Positions 1 through 10,472 of a DNA stretch of 64,000 nt are shown in pieces. A program made the translations under genes and the position numbers. The stretch comes from Gammaproteobacteria bacterium. GTDB lineage: Bacteria; Pseudomonadota; Gammaproteobacteria; UBA6429; Thiohalophilaceae. The stretch lies in contig JAJRZT010000102.1 in assembly GCA_024275115.1 (NCBI GenBank), positions 1 to 64,000 of the forward strand. The letters run 5' to 3'. Each line of letters begins with the position of its first letter. The first letter of the stretch is position 1. A model generated the notes under the pieces. It was not told the origin of the DNA. It saw nothing but the letters and a program-made list of their open reading frames with translations, and did no database searches.

Positions 1-102
1 AAATTAAAAAACCCTGAACGCTGGAGTGGTGAAATACGAAACTGGGATGAGATAAGCGAAGTTTATCTTAACCCGGAAAACGAGAAGAACGTGGCGGCAT
101 AA
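1..102 (+). CDS. Transposase, C-terminal fragment
   Basis: An open frame enters from the left edge and ends at TAA 100-102, giving the last 33 residues of a protein. It contains NPERWSGEIRNW and then VYLNPE, a tail I associate from memory with DDE-type integrase-core transposases of IS elements. The IS family cannot be fixed from this fragment. The following ~35 bases, with GGCGACAACTGTCTTG near 113, look like the right end of such an element, but the left end lies outside the window and no target duplication can be checked. This is the only sign of an insertion sequence here. Confidence 0.55.
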   Translation, partial: KLKNPERWSGEIRNWDEISEVYLNPENEKNVAA

Positions 103-296
103 TTTTAAACTTTAGGCGACAACTGTCTTGAAAAACGCCGTTCTCCGGCTGGTAAACAGAAAGCGGCTTGTGTGAAAACATGGGGAGTTATTTTGCAGAG
201 AGTTTTCCAGTTTTATTCTAAAAATACTTTAGAAACAAGCCTTAATGGCCGCTAATAAAAGCATATTGGCCAGACTTGCAATTAAGGTGTCCTCAA

Positions 297-2195
297 ATGA
301 GGGGTTTATCAAATCATGTTATTCGTTCCGTAGGCAGACAGGCTGAACCTGTCATTTCCCCTATGCGGTATAGGCACATTTTTAGTGCGTGTATAGTCTC
401 TTTGCTTTTATACTTGTTGGTGTCTCCCTCGCTTTTAGCCGCAATAACAGCGGAAAAAAGCCCGAATGATGTATATATTGAGGTGCAACTGCTAGCAGAT
501 GATTTACGCGACCTAAGAAGACAGAACAAAATTTCGACACCCTGGCCACGTGTAAAAGTGGAGTCCGGGCGCAAACCTCAGCATGTGTTTCAGAAGGCGT
601 TAGAAGTACTTGGTGAAATCAACAGTTATCGTCTCAATATTGCAAAAACAGGGGACATTACGGTGCCCCGCTTCCCTGGCAGAGACATTACCCCCAATGA
701 AGTGTTCAGTGTGGTTGTTCGTTTGCGTCAGGAGCTGGCTTTACTGCTGAAAAAAGACAAAGTTGGTAAAATAAAAAAGAAACCAGTGCTTTTAAGCAAT
801 AAAACATCGAATCATGTTTATGCGGCACTGTCAGAAGTATCCATTGCCATTGAAGAAACGCTGGGTTTACGTGGCGTAACCCCTTCGGAAGTTTACACAC
901 GCAGCTTACAGGTGATCCGCCTGGTGCAGTTTTTACGTCGTAGTCAAAGCCTGCCTCAGAACGTACCTGTGCCTGAATTGACTCAGGGAAAATTACCTAA
1001 CCATGCCCTGGCTTCTGTTTATAAATTACTGGAAAAGATCAGTCTGGCAGAAAAAAACTTATGGATGGCCCCGCTTAAAATACGTGTCCTACCCCGGCGG
1101 GTGATTACCCCAAGCGATGTATTTGATGAAATGGGGGTGGCGATTGCTGAATTGCAGAGTATACAGTTTCGTCTTGGGCTGGAACGTGACTTCCCTGAGC
1201 CCGAACCACAGGAAGGTAAAACCCCCGACGATGTGATTCAAAATACCCGTTGGGCGGCGGCATTATTACCGAGCTTTGCGCTGGACAAGACGCTACAACA
1301 ATATGACCGCTCGGCATTGCTAAAAACCCCTAATCATGTTTTTTCAATCAGTGAACATATTATTAAAAAGCTGAAACAATATCGCCGCTTGCGGGGTATT
1401 CAAATTATACCGCGCAAGGCGATTAAAATTACAGGCATGCAACCGCGTCATGTTTACAGCAAGACTCTGGAAATTCTTGAAAAGGTAAGTGTGTTACGTC
1501 AACGACAAGGCCTGGGTGAGATGGCGGTACCACAGTATCCACTGCGAATAATTACCCCTTCTGAAGTTTATGATTTAACCTTACGTCTGGATAATGAGCT
1601 GGAGCTCATTTTTAAGCAGGAGGCGATGGACACGGTATTATGGAATAAAATATTAAATCAGGTGGGCGAATATGAAGACAAACAGCCCAGTGATGTTTAC
1701 CGGAATATGCAGCAGATTTTGTATTTGCTGGATGTTATTTTAGGCTCGGAAGGTTCCACACCGAATGACGTATATAGAGAAGTACTGACGATTAAACAGG
1801 ACATCGAACTGATTGCGAAAAGCCTAGGCGAAAAAATCCCGGTCAATCTATGGAGTGATATTAAATTAAAACCACAAACACAACCGCGCGAAGTATTGTT
1901 AAAAGCGGCCGAAGTACTCGATCTTATATTCCAGGCAAAACGCCGTGCAGGGATGTTTGGTTTACACCGGATTAAATTGTATGCTGGTGACATAATCACG
2001 CCAACCGATGTGTTCAAGCAGGTACGGTTGATTGAAACAGAGTTAACTGAGCTTAAGGTTTTTATCGGTATTGATGTGATGCCGGAGCCTGTGCCAAGGC
2101 AGCAAAATAAAACACCGGCCGATGTCTTGCGGGTTCTGGAAGGTATTATTACCAGTTTAAAAATAATTTTGCACCAGAGCGGTGCTGTACAATGA
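297..2195 (+). CDS. Exported protein of sixteen ~38-residue TP-x-(D/E/H)-V-(Y/F) repeats
   Basis: I do not recognise this family. ATG 297 follows AAGGTG at 284-289; ATG 363 is an alternative that would place the signal sequence (a hydrophobic run after MRYRHIFSA, ending near SLLAA) at the very N-terminus but lacks a clear ribosome site. After the signal the whole protein is repeats of a motif like TPNDVY or TPSEVY followed by a predicted helix (e.g. [13 protein letters not shown]). I count 16 motifs. Measured between motif prolines, most spacings are 38-39 residues, with 35, 41 and 43 as outliers and two short units of 25. Some units carry a PRRVITP-like lead-in, suggesting duplication of blocks of units. 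The product should be periplasmic. Its stop overlaps the kinase start (ATGA at 2192), so it is coupled to signalling; a role as ligand-binding partner of the kinase is inference. Confidence 0.8.
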   Translation: MRGLSNHVIRSVGRQAEPVISPMRYRHIFSACIVSLLLYLLVSPSLLAAITAEKSPNDVYIEVQLLADDLRDLRRQNKISTPWPRVKVESGRKPQHVFQKALEVLGEINSYRLNIAKTGDITVPRFPGRDITPNEVFSVVVRLRQELALLLKKDKVGKIKKKPVLLSNKTSNHVYAALSEVSIAIEETLGLRGVTPSEVYTRSLQVIRLVQFLRRSQSLPQNVPVPELTQGKLPNHALASVYKLLEKISLAEKNLWMAPLKIRVLPRRVITPSDVFDEMGVAIAELQSIQFRLGLERDFPEPEPQEGKTPDDVIQNTRWAAALLPSFALDKTLQQYDRSALLKTPNHVFSISEHIIKKLKQYRRLRGIQIIPRKAIKITGMQPRHVYSKTLEILEKVSVLRQRQGLGEMAVPQYPLRIITPSEVYDLTLRLDNELELIFKQEAMDTVLWNKILNQVGEYEDKQPSDVYRNMQQILYLLDVILGSEGSTPNDVYREVLTIKQDIELIAKSLGEKIPVNLWSDIKLKPQTQPREVLLKAAEVLDLIFQAKRRAGMFGLHRIKLYAGDIITPTDVFKQVRLIETELTELKVFIGIDVMPEPVPRQQNKTPADVLRVLEGIITSLKIILHQSGAVQ

Positions 2196-5100
2196 AGCTT
2201 TCTTTACCCACTCGATTCGCTTTATTTGCTTTTGTGATTGCCGGTGTTGGCGTTCTTGGTATCTCGATTTATAGCTATAAAGATGCCAGCGCCTTATTGC
2301 GCGAGCAGAGTGTAGAACGTATGGCGGGTGAGTTATTGCGTTTGACGAATCGTTTTCATGACAATATTGATCAGATGCGTCTGGATGTACAAGGTATATC
2401 AACCTCGGACCCTGTTATTGGTTATTACCGTGCGGCTGCCGGAGATGGTTATGACGATAAACGCAATATGACACTGGGACTCTGGAAACAACGGTTGGCA
2501 CTTGATTTTAAAATACTTTTACAACAACGCCCGGACTATCTTCAAATTCGTTATATCGGTATTGCGGATGGTGGCCTGGAACTGGTGCGAGTGGAACGTC
2601 GTAATGGTAAGATCATTATTGTTAATGATAAAAAACTTCAGGCCAAAGGTTCGCGTGATTACGTACGTGAAACGATCCGTTTGCAGCCTGACCAGCAGTT
2701 CCTGTCTAATGTCGAACTCAATAAAGAACATGGCACAATAGTTTTGCCCTTACAGCCAGTGATGCGAGTTGCCGCGCCTATTTTTACAACCGATGATGGG
2801 ATATATGGTGTGGTTGTTATTAATGCAAATTTTGAGGCACTGGCAAAACCTTTTGATTCGGCACCGGCCGATGTTACCTTTATGCTGGCTAATGAAGACG
2901 GTGATTATTTATTTCATCCTGACCGAGACCGCCGTTTTACTCTGGAGATGGGAGGGAAAGCAGGGATGAAAAAAGATTTTCCGCAGTTCCAGCAGTTACT
3001 GGAAATTCAGGAGACATTTGAATTCCTGGATCTGCCTGAGCGTTCAGCCAGTCTTATACATTCTCATTTGCGTTATAACCCCCTGGATAAAACGCAGCAT
3101 ATTCTGGTTGCTGCATTGGTGTCGCACAGTGTTATTGAAGGCGTATCGCTGGGCTTTGGCCAGCGCCTGGCGGTTGGTGTTATTTTTGTTGTGGTTTTAA
3201 TTAGTATTATTATGGCATGGCTGGCACAGCGATTAACGCGGCCAATTAAACAGCTCACCACGGTAGCCGATAGAATAGCCAAAGGGGATGATGTTCTCAT
3301 TCCCGCAACTGAACGCACGGATGAGTTGGGTTTGTTAGCCAAATCATTTCAGACTATGTTGAAGCACCTGACTCACTCACAACAGGAATTAAAGGATTTA
3401 GCTGGTAGTCTGGAACGCAAAGTCGACTTACGTACCGAAGAGCTGGAAGTTGCATTATTACAGGCAGAAGCGGCCAGCCAGGCTAAAGGAGACTTTCTTG
3501 CGAACATGAGCCATGAAATTCGAACCCCGATGAACGGGGTCATTGGTATGACCAACCTGTTATTAGATACACCGCTTAATAATGAACAACATGGGCAAGC
3601 CATGACGATTAAACGCAGTGCAGAATCGTTACTGGCTATTATAAATGATGTTCTCGATTTTTCTAAAGTTGAAGCCGGTAAACTGGAACTGGAATTGCTC
3701 GACTTCGAGTTAGACACGATGTTAGCGGATTTTGCAGCAACCATTGGTTTCAAAGCAGACGAGAAAGGCCTGGAACTTATTTGCCCGGCTAACCCGATAT
3801 TAAACCGATGGTATAAAGGGGATCCGGGGCGGATCAGTCAGGTGCTGACTAATCTGGTGGGCAACGCCATTAAATTTACCGCGCAAGGTGAGGTTGCTGT
3901 TTTTTATGAAGTCGAGGAAGAGCAAGACAACTGCAGCCGATTATGCTTTCGAGTAACCGATACAGGCATTGGCTTAGACAAAAAACAACAACAGTCTATG
4001 TTTGAACGTTTTACTCAATCGGACAGTTCGACCACGCGTGAGTACGGTGGTACCGGTTTAGGTCTCGCCATTTGCAAGCAACTGGTTGAGTTAATGGGCG
4101 GTGAGATTGGGGTTGAAAGTGAGCCGGGTAAGGGTGCAACTTTCTGGTTTACGGTTAAGCTTGATAATATTGATGCGCTATCACCGCAGCCGTACAGAGG
4201 TGATCTTAAAAACGAGAAGCTGCTGATTGTAGAGCATAATGCCACCAATCGTCAGTTACTGGATCAGATGCTCGATGGCTGGCAGGTAGACCATGATGTG
4301 GCTGAAACGGGGCAGCAGGCTATGCAGTTCTTAAAGATAGCGGCAGAACAAGGTAAACCTTATAGTCTTATCTTGATTGATATGCAGCTACAGGATATGG
4401 ATGGTATTCAGTTAAGCCAGTTAATGGATAATAATAGCCAATTGCCTGTGATTAAAAAAGTCGTGTTAACCCGTCGTGGGCGGCGTGGCGACGCAAAAGA
4501 AATGCAGAGGCTTGGTTTTGATGGTTATATTTCCAGGCCGGTGAATCAGTCCGAACTTTATAACGTGCTTATTCAAATTATGGGGCTGGGTGATGCAGAA
4601 TTATCATTTCGTAGCCGCTTTAAGGAACGAGAAACACCGCAGTTTAATGCTCGGATATTAGTGGTGGAAGATAATTCTGTTAATCAGATAGTGGCCGAAG
4701 GTATGCTGAAGCAATTTGGCATTCATATCGATCTTGCCGCTAATGGTGAAGAGGCCATGCAAGCGCTTGAACAGTTCCCTTACGACCTGGTGTTTATGGA
4801 TTGTCAAATGCCGGTCATGGATGGCTTTGAGGCAACACGTAAGATTCGCAGTTCTGAATCAAAAGTCAAAAGCCACACGCTTCCTGTTATTGCGATGACC
4901 GCAAACACCATGCACGGTGATCGTGACAAATGCATTGCGGCGGGCATGGATGATTATATTGCCAAACCGGTTGAGCCTTCTAAATTACAGGTAATACTTA
5001 AACGCTGGTTACCTGTCTATTGTCATAAGCAGATTAAAGGTAAGGGCGAAATGGTTGCAGCCGCTATTCAAACGGAAGATGCTCGTATCGATGAAGCAGC

Positions 5101-5437
5101 TATTCCCATTTTTAATTACCAAGCCTTAAGCCAACGTTTGTTGGACGACAATGAGCTGATAACAAAGGTCATCACCGCATTTTTACAAGATATCCCCCAA
5201 CAGCTTGAAGAACTAAAACGGGCTGTCGAGACCAACGACATGCAAGCAACGGCAATGCTGGCGCATAAACTTAAAGGTGCTACGGCTAATGTGGGAGGTA
5301 TGGTGTTGAGTGATTATGCCCGTAAAATAGAATTAGCAGCAAAAGCAGGCGAAGATGATAGTGTTAAGAACAATATGCAAGCAATAGAAAAAACCTTTGT
5401 GCAACTTAAGAGTGCAATGGAAGAATATCGGCTATGA
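2192..5437 (+). CDS. Hybrid histidine kinase (sensor-HAMP-HisKA-HATPase-REC-REC-HPt)
   Basis: A 1081-aa inner-membrane kinase of the BarA/TorS type. TM1 spans about residues 8-27 and is followed by a ~300-residue periplasmic region likely to be a Cache-type sensor. TM2 is about 327-348, then HAMP and a short coiled coil. The HisKA motif [12 protein letters not shown] puts the phospho-His at 441; the ATPase shows [10 protein letters not shown] and GGTGLGLAI. The first REC (about 674-795) is degenerate: EH replaces the acidic pair and SRPV replaces the usual KPV. The second REC is canonical (VEDN, phospho-Asp 870 in [15 protein letters not shown]). A C-terminal HPt has [12 protein letters not shown] with His 1025. 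It overlaps both neighbours by ATGA, so repeat protein, kinase and GGDEF regulator are made together. The signal is unknown. Confidence 0.92.
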   Translation: MKLSLPTRFALFAFVIAGVGVLGISIYSYKDASALLREQSVERMAGELLRLTNRFHDNIDQMRLDVQGISTSDPVIGYYRAAAGDGYDDKRNMTLGLWKQRLALDFKILLQQRPDYLQIRYIGIADGGLELVRVERRNGKIIIVNDKKLQAKGSRDYVRETIRLQPDQQFLSNVELNKEHGTIVLPLQPVMRVAAPIFTTDDGIYGVVVINANFEALAKPFDSAPADVTFMLANEDGDYLFHPDRDRRFTLEMGGKAGMKKDFPQFQQLLEIQETFEFLDLPERSASLIHSHLRYNPLDKTQHILVAALVSHSVIEGVSLGFGQRLAVGVIFVVVLISIIMAWLAQRLTRPIKQLTTVADRIAKGDDVLIPATERTDELGLLAKSFQTMLKHLTHSQQELKDLAGSLERKVDLRTEELEVALLQAEAASQAKGDFLANMSHEIRTPMNGVIGMTNLLLDTPLNNEQHGQAMTIKRSAESLLAIINDVLDFSKVEAGKLELELLDFELDTMLADFAATIGFKADEKGLELICPANPILNRWYKGDPGRISQVLTNLVGNAIKFTAQGEVAVFYEVEEEQDNCSRLCFRVTDTGIGLDKKQQQSMFERFTQSDSSTTREYGGTGLGLAICKQLVELMGGEIGVESEPGKGATFWFTVKLDNIDALSPQPYRGDLKNEKLLIVEHNATNRQLLDQMLDGWQVDHDVAETGQQAMQFLKIAAEQGKPYSLILIDMQLQDMDGIQLSQLMDNNSQLPVIKKVVLTRRGRRGDAKEMQRLGFDGYISRPVNQSELYNVLIQIMGLGDAELSFRSRFKERETPQFNARILVVEDNSVNQIVAEGMLKQFGIHIDLAANGEEAMQALEQFPYDLVFMDCQMPVMDGFEATRKIRSSESKVKSHTLPVIAMTANTMHGDRDKCIAAGMDDYIAKPVEPSKLQVILKRWLPVYCHKQIKGKGEMVAAAIQTEDARIDEAAIPIFNYQALSQRLLDDNELITKVITAFLQDIPQQLEELKRAVETNDMQATAMLAHKLKGATANVGGMVLSDYARKIELAAKAGEDDSVKNNMQAIEKTFVQLKSAMEEYRL

Positions 5438-6723
5438 AATTATTAATTGCCGAAGATGATGCCACTTCACGTTTAATGCTGAGTTCGGTTACGGCTAAGT
5501 GGGGGTATGACGTTGTTGTTGTCGAGAATGGTGATGCTGCCTGGGAAATTTTACAGCAGCCGGATGCGCCACTTTTGTTGTTGCTCGATTGGGAAATGCC
5601 CGGACTCAATGGGCTGCAATTATGCAAGCGTATACAGCAACTCGAAAGTAATAATCCGCCCTATATTATCCTGTTAACTTCTCGCCGTGAAACCGATGAT
5701 ATTGTGACGGGGCTTAATGCGGGTGCTAATGAATACATCGCCAAGCCTTTTGACCATGCTGAATTAAAAGCTCGGCTTGATGTTGGCAAACGCATGTTGG
5801 GTTTGCAAACTGAACTTGCTACGGCACTGTCGCGTTTACAACTTACCTCGAGTGTATTTTCGTCTACGCTTGAAGGTATTATTATTACCGATCCCAAAGG
5901 TTGCATTCTTGAGGTTAATGATGCCTTTACTCATATTACTGGATATAGTCGTGAGGAGGTTCTGGGGAAAAACCCACGTATTTTATCATCGGGGCACCAA
6001 GGGGAAGCATTTTATAAAGCGATGTGGAATGAAATACTGAATAATGGAAATTGGTCCGGTGAAATATGGAATCGACGTAAAAATGGCGAAGTCTATGCGG
6101 AGACACTAAGTATTAGTACTGTGGCAGATAAACAAAAAAACATTGAGAAGTATGTTGCTATTTTTTCCGACATTACGGTACAAAAATATAACCAGAAAAA
6201 ACTTGAACATATCGCACACCATGATGCATTAACGGACTTGCCTAACCGGTTGTTATTCACCGATCGTTTAGAGCAAGCAATGCTTTATGCAAGGCGACGT
6301 GAACAGTGTTTTGTATTAGCGTATCTTGATTTGGATAATTTTAAACCGGTTAATGATACTTACGGTCATGCGGCGGGTGATCAATTACTGGTTACGATAG
6401 CAAAGCGCATAAAGTACTTACTGCGTGAAAGCGACACGCTTGCCCGTCTGGGTGGTGATGAGTTTGTTATTATTGTTAATGACCTTAATCATTGCAAAGA
6501 CAGTTTGCCGCTTATTACCAAAATCCTGGAGGCGATCGAGCAACCTGTTCGAGTCGGTGAGTTAACGCTTCATGTAACAGCGAGTATTGGTATCAGCTAT
6601 TATTCAAAGACTGTTGCGGTAGATGCCACTCAACTTTTGCAGCAGGCCGATCAGGCGATGTATAAGGCCAAGCAGGCAGGAAATAATCGTTACACTGTTT
6701 TTGATGGAACAAAAGAAGATTAA
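5434..6723 (+). CDS. Response regulator with PAS and GGDEF (diguanylate cyclase)
   Basis: 429 aa. REC domain at 1-120 with the EDD acidic cluster, phospho-Asp 52 in LLDWEMPG and the AKPF lysine; PAS about 145-245 ([21 protein letters not shown]); GGDEF about 258-425 beginning [11 protein letters not shown]. The active-site GGDEF is intact at 340-344, and RESD at 331-334 lies exactly five residues before it, which fits a c-di-GMP inhibitory I-site. It should therefore make c-di-GMP under product inhibition when phosphorylated by the upstream kinase/HPt. Its ATG overlaps the kinase stop. No EAL domain is present. The downstream target process is not encoded nearby. Confidence 0.92.
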   Translation: MKLLIAEDDATSRLMLSSVTAKWGYDVVVVENGDAAWEILQQPDAPLLLLLDWEMPGLNGLQLCKRIQQLESNNPPYIILLTSRRETDDIVTGLNAGANEYIAKPFDHAELKARLDVGKRMLGLQTELATALSRLQLTSSVFSSTLEGIIITDPKGCILEVNDAFTHITGYSREEVLGKNPRILSSGHQGEAFYKAMWNEILNNGNWSGEIWNRRKNGEVYAETLSISTVADKQKNIEKYVAIFSDITVQKYNQKKLEHIAHHDALTDLPNRLLFTDRLEQAMLYARRREQCFVLAYLDLDNFKPVNDTYGHAAGDQLLVTIAKRIKYLLRESDTLARLGGDEFVIIVNDLNHCKDSLPLITKILEAIEQPVRVGELTLHVTASIGISYYSKTVAVDATQLLQQADQAMYKAKQAGNNRYTVFDGTKED

Positions 6724-6849
6724 AACCTCTCCTGTATTTTTAATCATACACTCCTGCGGTAGATTTCCGAACAAAGTTAAACATTTTTGATTCTTTAATA
6801 GTGAACGCTTACTATATAAATTAGCCTGGAATGAGAGGCTATTATTATT

Positions 6850-7041
6850 ATGGAATGGGGTTCGCTAGAAGAAGTGGGGCTGGTTATAAATTGCAACTAT
6901 ATGCGGGAGGGTGCTTTGTGCACCGAAAATGTAGGCATTTGTCGCTGCTTGCCTGAAATTTGCCCTTTTCAAGGTGAATGGGTTTGTGAAAGGGGGCTAT
7001 ATGCTATAAGGTTGCTTATTCTAGATAGTGGGCTTATATAG
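6850..7041 (+). CDS. Possible small Cys-containing protein, uncertain
   Basis: A 63-codon frame in the 419-bp gap between the GGDEF gene and the copper island. The product has five cysteines in its middle third (around CTENVGICRCLPEIC) and no signal peptide. GAGAGG lies about 11 bases before the ATG, longer than ideal spacing. I recognise no family, and the codon pattern is not clearly coding. It could be chance; the rest of this gap shows no other gene. Confidence 0.22.
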   Translation: MEWGSLEEVGLVINCNYMREGALCTENVGICRCLPEICPFQGEWVCERGLYAIRLLILDSGLI

Positions 7042-7085
7042 GTAGATCCAGATCAGTTTACATTTATGGAACTTTAGCTAAACTA

Positions 7086-7111
7086 TCTAGTCATAAGAAT
7101 TCTAGTCATAA
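7086..7111 (+). promoter_or_regulatory. Tandem 11-bp direct repeat upstream of the copper operon
   Basis: TCTAGTCATAA occurs exactly at 7086-7096 and again at 7101-7111, a 15-base period, about 30 bases before the CopL-like gene. Direct repeats of this kind are typical binding sites for OmpR-type response regulators. It does not match the CueR dyad or the CusR palindrome I know. An operator role is inferred from position only. Confidence 0.35.
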
Positions 7112-7142
7112 AATTCATAATGAACAGATATTTGATATTTTA

Positions 7143-7553
7143 ATGCCGCATTTGATAAAAAAAATAAGCATACTCTTTTTAGTTGTGTCTCTTGGTTGGT
7201 TTCCTATTCAGGTTACTTTTGCAACATCGTTTGTTATGTCTGGCAGTAATACAGTCGGGGTTGCAGCCCCCACAGTCACAGCGCTACACGCCGCTCACAA
7301 AAGTCTAAAAAACAATGACAATATAAAACAATCCATGGCTCATTGTAATAAGCACAAGAAGCTTACGGATTGCTGTTCCGGTGATTCGGCATGCGGGCAA
7401 GATGACCGGGATTGTGGTCATTGTCTGCATTTTATTGCGATGATGCATGAGCGGCAGCCGGCAATCATTCTCCCACTTTATGCTGTGCAAAATAGTTATG
7501 CTTATGCACTTAGCGGTATAACAAATATATCAGCCTATCGCCCTCCGCGGTAG
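7143..7553 (+). CDS. CopL-like periplasmic His/Cys-rich metal-binding protein
   Basis: 136 aa with a signal peptide (KKISILFLVVSLGWFPIQVTFA). The mature part has a His/Cys cluster from about residue 66: HCNKHKK, DCC, CGQDDRDCGHC, and ends YRPPR. Small secreted proteins with Cys/His clusters and an RPP tail upstream of copper efflux genes are known as CopL-like. They are thought to bind Cu in the periplasm and affect expression of the downstream genes. Its place directly before cusCBA, with a 102-bp gap, supports that. The ATG has no strong ribosome site. The family call rests on pattern and context. Confidence 0.55.
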   Translation: MPHLIKKISILFLVVSLGWFPIQVTFATSFVMSGSNTVGVAAPTVTALHAAHKSLKNNDNIKQSMAHCNKHKKLTDCCSGDSACGQDDRDCGHCLHFIAMMHERQPAIILPLYAVQNSYAYALSGITNISAYRPPR

Positions 7554-7655
7554 CATCCTCCACTCCCCAGATTTATTTTTCTTTTGTGATTAGATTTGTA
7601 GCTTTTATGGCTGCAGATTGAAAGCGTTACTTATCTTACCAATTAGGAGCATATT

Positions 7656-8951
7656 ATGCCCTTTGTAGTTAAACAACATGTATGGATAGTTGTATTGACC
7701 GTCTCTTTTCTGAGTGTAGGCAATGCCTTTGCAGCACCAGGCGGCTCGAATGCATTAATGCTCGAGCAGGCCGAAAAAATCGCCTTAAAACGTGATGCAG
7801 TGCGGCGCGCAATTAAGTCAAAAGAACAGGCTTTTCGAGAGCTGGCGGTGGCAAATAACGCATTGCCCGATCCTCAACTTAAGTTGGGAATAATGAATGT
7901 TCCAACCGACACTTATAAAATTGATCAGGAACCCATGACGCAGAGCCAGATTGGAATTGTGCAAATGTTCCCACGAGGCGATACATTGGAAATACGTTCC
8001 AGCCGTGCCAGCCACGTTGCCGATGGCCAACTATCAAAGTGGAATGATCGAGCGCTAGTTGTTCAGCGAGAAGTTCGCTTGAGCTGGCTGGAGTTACATT
8101 ACTGGAATAATGCCGAACAGGTTATTAGCAAGAACCGTGGACTGTTTGAACAACTGGTTAATATTACTCAGTCAAACTATGCGGCAGGCAGGCAGAAACA
8201 ACAGGATGTAACCCGGGCACAGCTGGAGCTGGGCTTGCTGGTTGATAGAATCATCATGATTAAAAATATGCAGGAAAAGCAACACGCAAAATTAGCACGC
8301 TGGTTGGGTGAAGAATATTTAACCGCTGACATAAGTGTTGCATTTCCAGAGTTTGAAAGCTTAAAAGCAAAGCCGGTTATTTTTTCACAACTGGCTTCAC
8401 ATCCTAGTATGAGGGTAGAAACTGCCCGTGTCGCGGTAAATGAAGACGGTGTACAGCTGGCAAAGCAGTCCTACAAACCCAGTTGGATGGTTGATTTAAC
8501 CTATGGTTTTCGTGATGGCAATAATGCGAATGGCAGTGAACGTTCAGATTTCCTGTCGGCCATGGTTAAATTTGATTTACCGCTGTTTACTGGAAACGAT
8601 CAGGATCGAAAAGTAGCTGCAAGTAAAGCTAAATTAATGGCGGCACAGGATATGCGTGAAGATAAATTACGCCGCCTGCAGCGCATGTTGAATGATGAAT
8701 ATGCAAGTTGGCAACGTCTAACGCAGCGCATGGATCAATATTCCAATATTCTGGTTTCTAAAGCGAAGCAGAATACCCGGGCGGCACTCAATGCTTACCA
8801 AAGTGACCGTGGTGACTTTACAACGCTGATGCGGGCAAGTATCACCGAACTGGAAACACAATTAAAAGCCTTACGAATACATGTAGACCATATAAAAGCA
8901 AAAGTAAAAGTGCTTTATCTTTCTGGTCACTCTACAGGAGAATCAAAATGA
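7656..8951 (+). CDS. cusC: Outer-membrane efflux protein of the Cus copper/silver system
   Basis: 431 aa, TolC-like OEP fold. Signal peptide ends near NAFA, and AGGAG sits just before the ATG. Two OEP repeats can be seen as long helical stretches (LSWLELHYWNNAEQVI near residue 140; KAKLMAAQDMREDKLRRLQ near 325). The first gene of cusCBA, it overlaps cusB by ATGA at 8948. The trimeric channel receives metal from CusBA and passes it across the outer membrane. The exact symbol follows from the CusA-type pump downstream; generic OEP naming would also be correct. Confidence 0.85.
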   Translation: MPFVVKQHVWIVVLTVSFLSVGNAFAAPGGSNALMLEQAEKIALKRDAVRRAIKSKEQAFRELAVANNALPDPQLKLGIMNVPTDTYKIDQEPMTQSQIGIVQMFPRGDTLEIRSSRASHVADGQLSKWNDRALVVQREVRLSWLELHYWNNAEQVISKNRGLFEQLVNITQSNYAAGRQKQQDVTRAQLELGLLVDRIIMIKNMQEKQHAKLARWLGEEYLTADISVAFPEFESLKAKPVIFSQLASHPSMRVETARVAVNEDGVQLAKQSYKPSWMVDLTYGFRDGNNANGSERSDFLSAMVKFDLPLFTGNDQDRKVAASKAKLMAAQDMREDKLRRLQRMLNDEYASWQRLTQRMDQYSNILVSKAKQNTRAALNAYQSDRGDFTTLMRASITELETQLKALRIHVDHIKAKVKVLYLSGHSTGESK

Positions 8952-10429
8952 AACGGATAGTAGTTATTAGCGTATTTTTATCTTTCACTATTTTACTGAG
9001 CGCGTGTAGCGGTGATGAAACCGCAACGTCAAGCGACGCTGCAATGGACAGCAGTGCAGCAGACAAAAAAGAACGTAAAGTTCTTTACTGGGTTGCACCG
9101 ATGGATCCCAGTTACCGGCGCAACAAACCGGGTAAGTCACCTATGGGCATGGACTTAACGCCGGTTTATGACGATGGCGAAGACGGCACGGTGGTTAAAA
9201 TAAATCCGGCGGTTGTTAATAACCTGGGTGTGCGTACTGCTCTGGTTGAGCAAGGCCGACTTGGTCGGTTGATTAATACCGTTGGCTATGTTTCTTATGA
9301 CGAAGCCAAGTTAAGCCATGTGCACTCAAGAACCGATGGCTGGATTGAAAAACTCTACGTTTACTCTGAAGGTGAAAATGTTAAGAAAGGTGATATTTTA
9401 TATAAGCTTTATTCGCCTACATTAGTCAATGCACAGGAAGAATATCTACAGGGCTTGCGCAGTGGTAATAAAATATTACTGGCGGCATCCTTTGAACGTC
9501 TGGAAGCATTAGGGATATCAAAAGCTCAAATTAGTGAGTTACGCCGCACGCGTAAGGCACGGCAGACAATTGATATTTATGCACCTCAGGATGGCATCGT
9601 GGCGCGTTTAAGTGTCCGTCAGGGTATGTATATAAAACCCGCAACTGAAATTATGAGCCTGGCAGATTTGTCCAGTGTATGGCTGTTAGCCGATGTGTTT
9701 GAAAAACAAACCGCCTGGGTTAAAACAGGTAATACTGCCGATGTACGTTTATCGTATTTACCAGGGCGTGAATGGGAAGGAACGGTTGAATACATCTACC
9801 CCGCACTGGATAAAAAAACTCGTACCTTAAAAGTACGCTTGCATTTTGAAAATCCAGATGAGGTATTAAAACCTAATATGTTTGCCAAAGTGCGTATTTA
9901 CGGTGGCTTTAAAGATAACCTTACCTATATACCACATGAAGCATTGATTCGTACCGGTGATGAAGAGCGGGTTATTCTTAGCCTGGGCGAAGGCCGTTTT
10001 AGTTCACGTGTTGTGATTGCGGGGATGGAATCAGGTGACTGGGTTGAAATAAAAAAAGGCTTGACGCCGGGTGAGATAGTTGTTGTTTCCGGCCAGTTCC
10101 TGATTGACTCTGAAGCCAGTACCAAAGCCAGCGTAATGCGTATGGGTGAAGGTGATGCTGGTAAAACAGAAGAAAAGTCAGACTCAGGAAAAGTGGGCCA
10201 GGCGGTGATGGGAATGGGTAAAGTAAAAAGCATTATGGCCGGTCACGGTATGCTAACACTGGAACATGAACCGATTGAGGCTTTGGGCTGGCCTGCGATG
10301 ACGATGGATTTCACAACCGTAGACGGTGTGGATTTATCAAAAATCAAGGTCGATCAAGCCGTTCATTTTGAATTACAAAAGCAAGCTGATGGCGACTATA
10401 AAATCACTGTCATCAAGCCAACTGAATAA
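8948..10429 (+). CDS. cusB: Cu/Ag efflux periplasmic adaptor CusB with fused CusF-like domain
   Basis: 493 aa membrane-fusion protein with a lipoprotein-type signal (LLSACSG). Near the N-terminus a heavy-metal-binding segment reads YWVAPMDPSYRRNKPGKSP then MGMDLTPVY. The barrel-sandwich and beta-barrel domains follow (e.g. IDIYAPQDGIVARLSV). The last ~80 residues form a CusF-like domain, with GLGKVKS-type opening and WPAMTMDF, the Cu(I)/Ag(I) Met/Trp site. In E. coli CusF is a separate chaperone; here it is joined to the adaptor. It links CusA to CusC and hands metal to the pump. Confidence 0.92.
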   Translation: MKRIVVISVFLSFTILLSACSGDETATSSDAAMDSSAADKKERKVLYWVAPMDPSYRRNKPGKSPMGMDLTPVYDDGEDGTVVKINPAVVNNLGVRTALVEQGRLGRLINTVGYVSYDEAKLSHVHSRTDGWIEKLYVYSEGENVKKGDILYKLYSPTLVNAQEEYLQGLRSGNKILLAASFERLEALGISKAQISELRRTRKARQTIDIYAPQDGIVARLSVRQGMYIKPATEIMSLADLSSVWLLADVFEKQTAWVKTGNTADVRLSYLPGREWEGTVEYIYPALDKKTRTLKVRLHFENPDEVLKPNMFAKVRIYGGFKDNLTYIPHEALIRTGDEERVILSLGEGRFSSRVVIAGMESGDWVEIKKGLTPGEIVVVSGQFLIDSEASTKASVMRMGEGDAGKTEEKSDSGKVGQAVMGMGKVKSIMAGHGMLTLEHEPIEALGWPAMTMDFTTVDGVDLSKIKVDQAVHFELQKQADGDYKITVIKPTE

Positions 10430-10472
10430 ACCCGGTTGAATAAAGCTATATGCTAAATTTAGGAGTAATAAA

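Noticed and set aside
6787-6820. Promoter TTGATT ... TATATA ahead of the 63-codon frame
   Set aside because: The spacing of about 20 bases is too long for a sigma-70 promoter.
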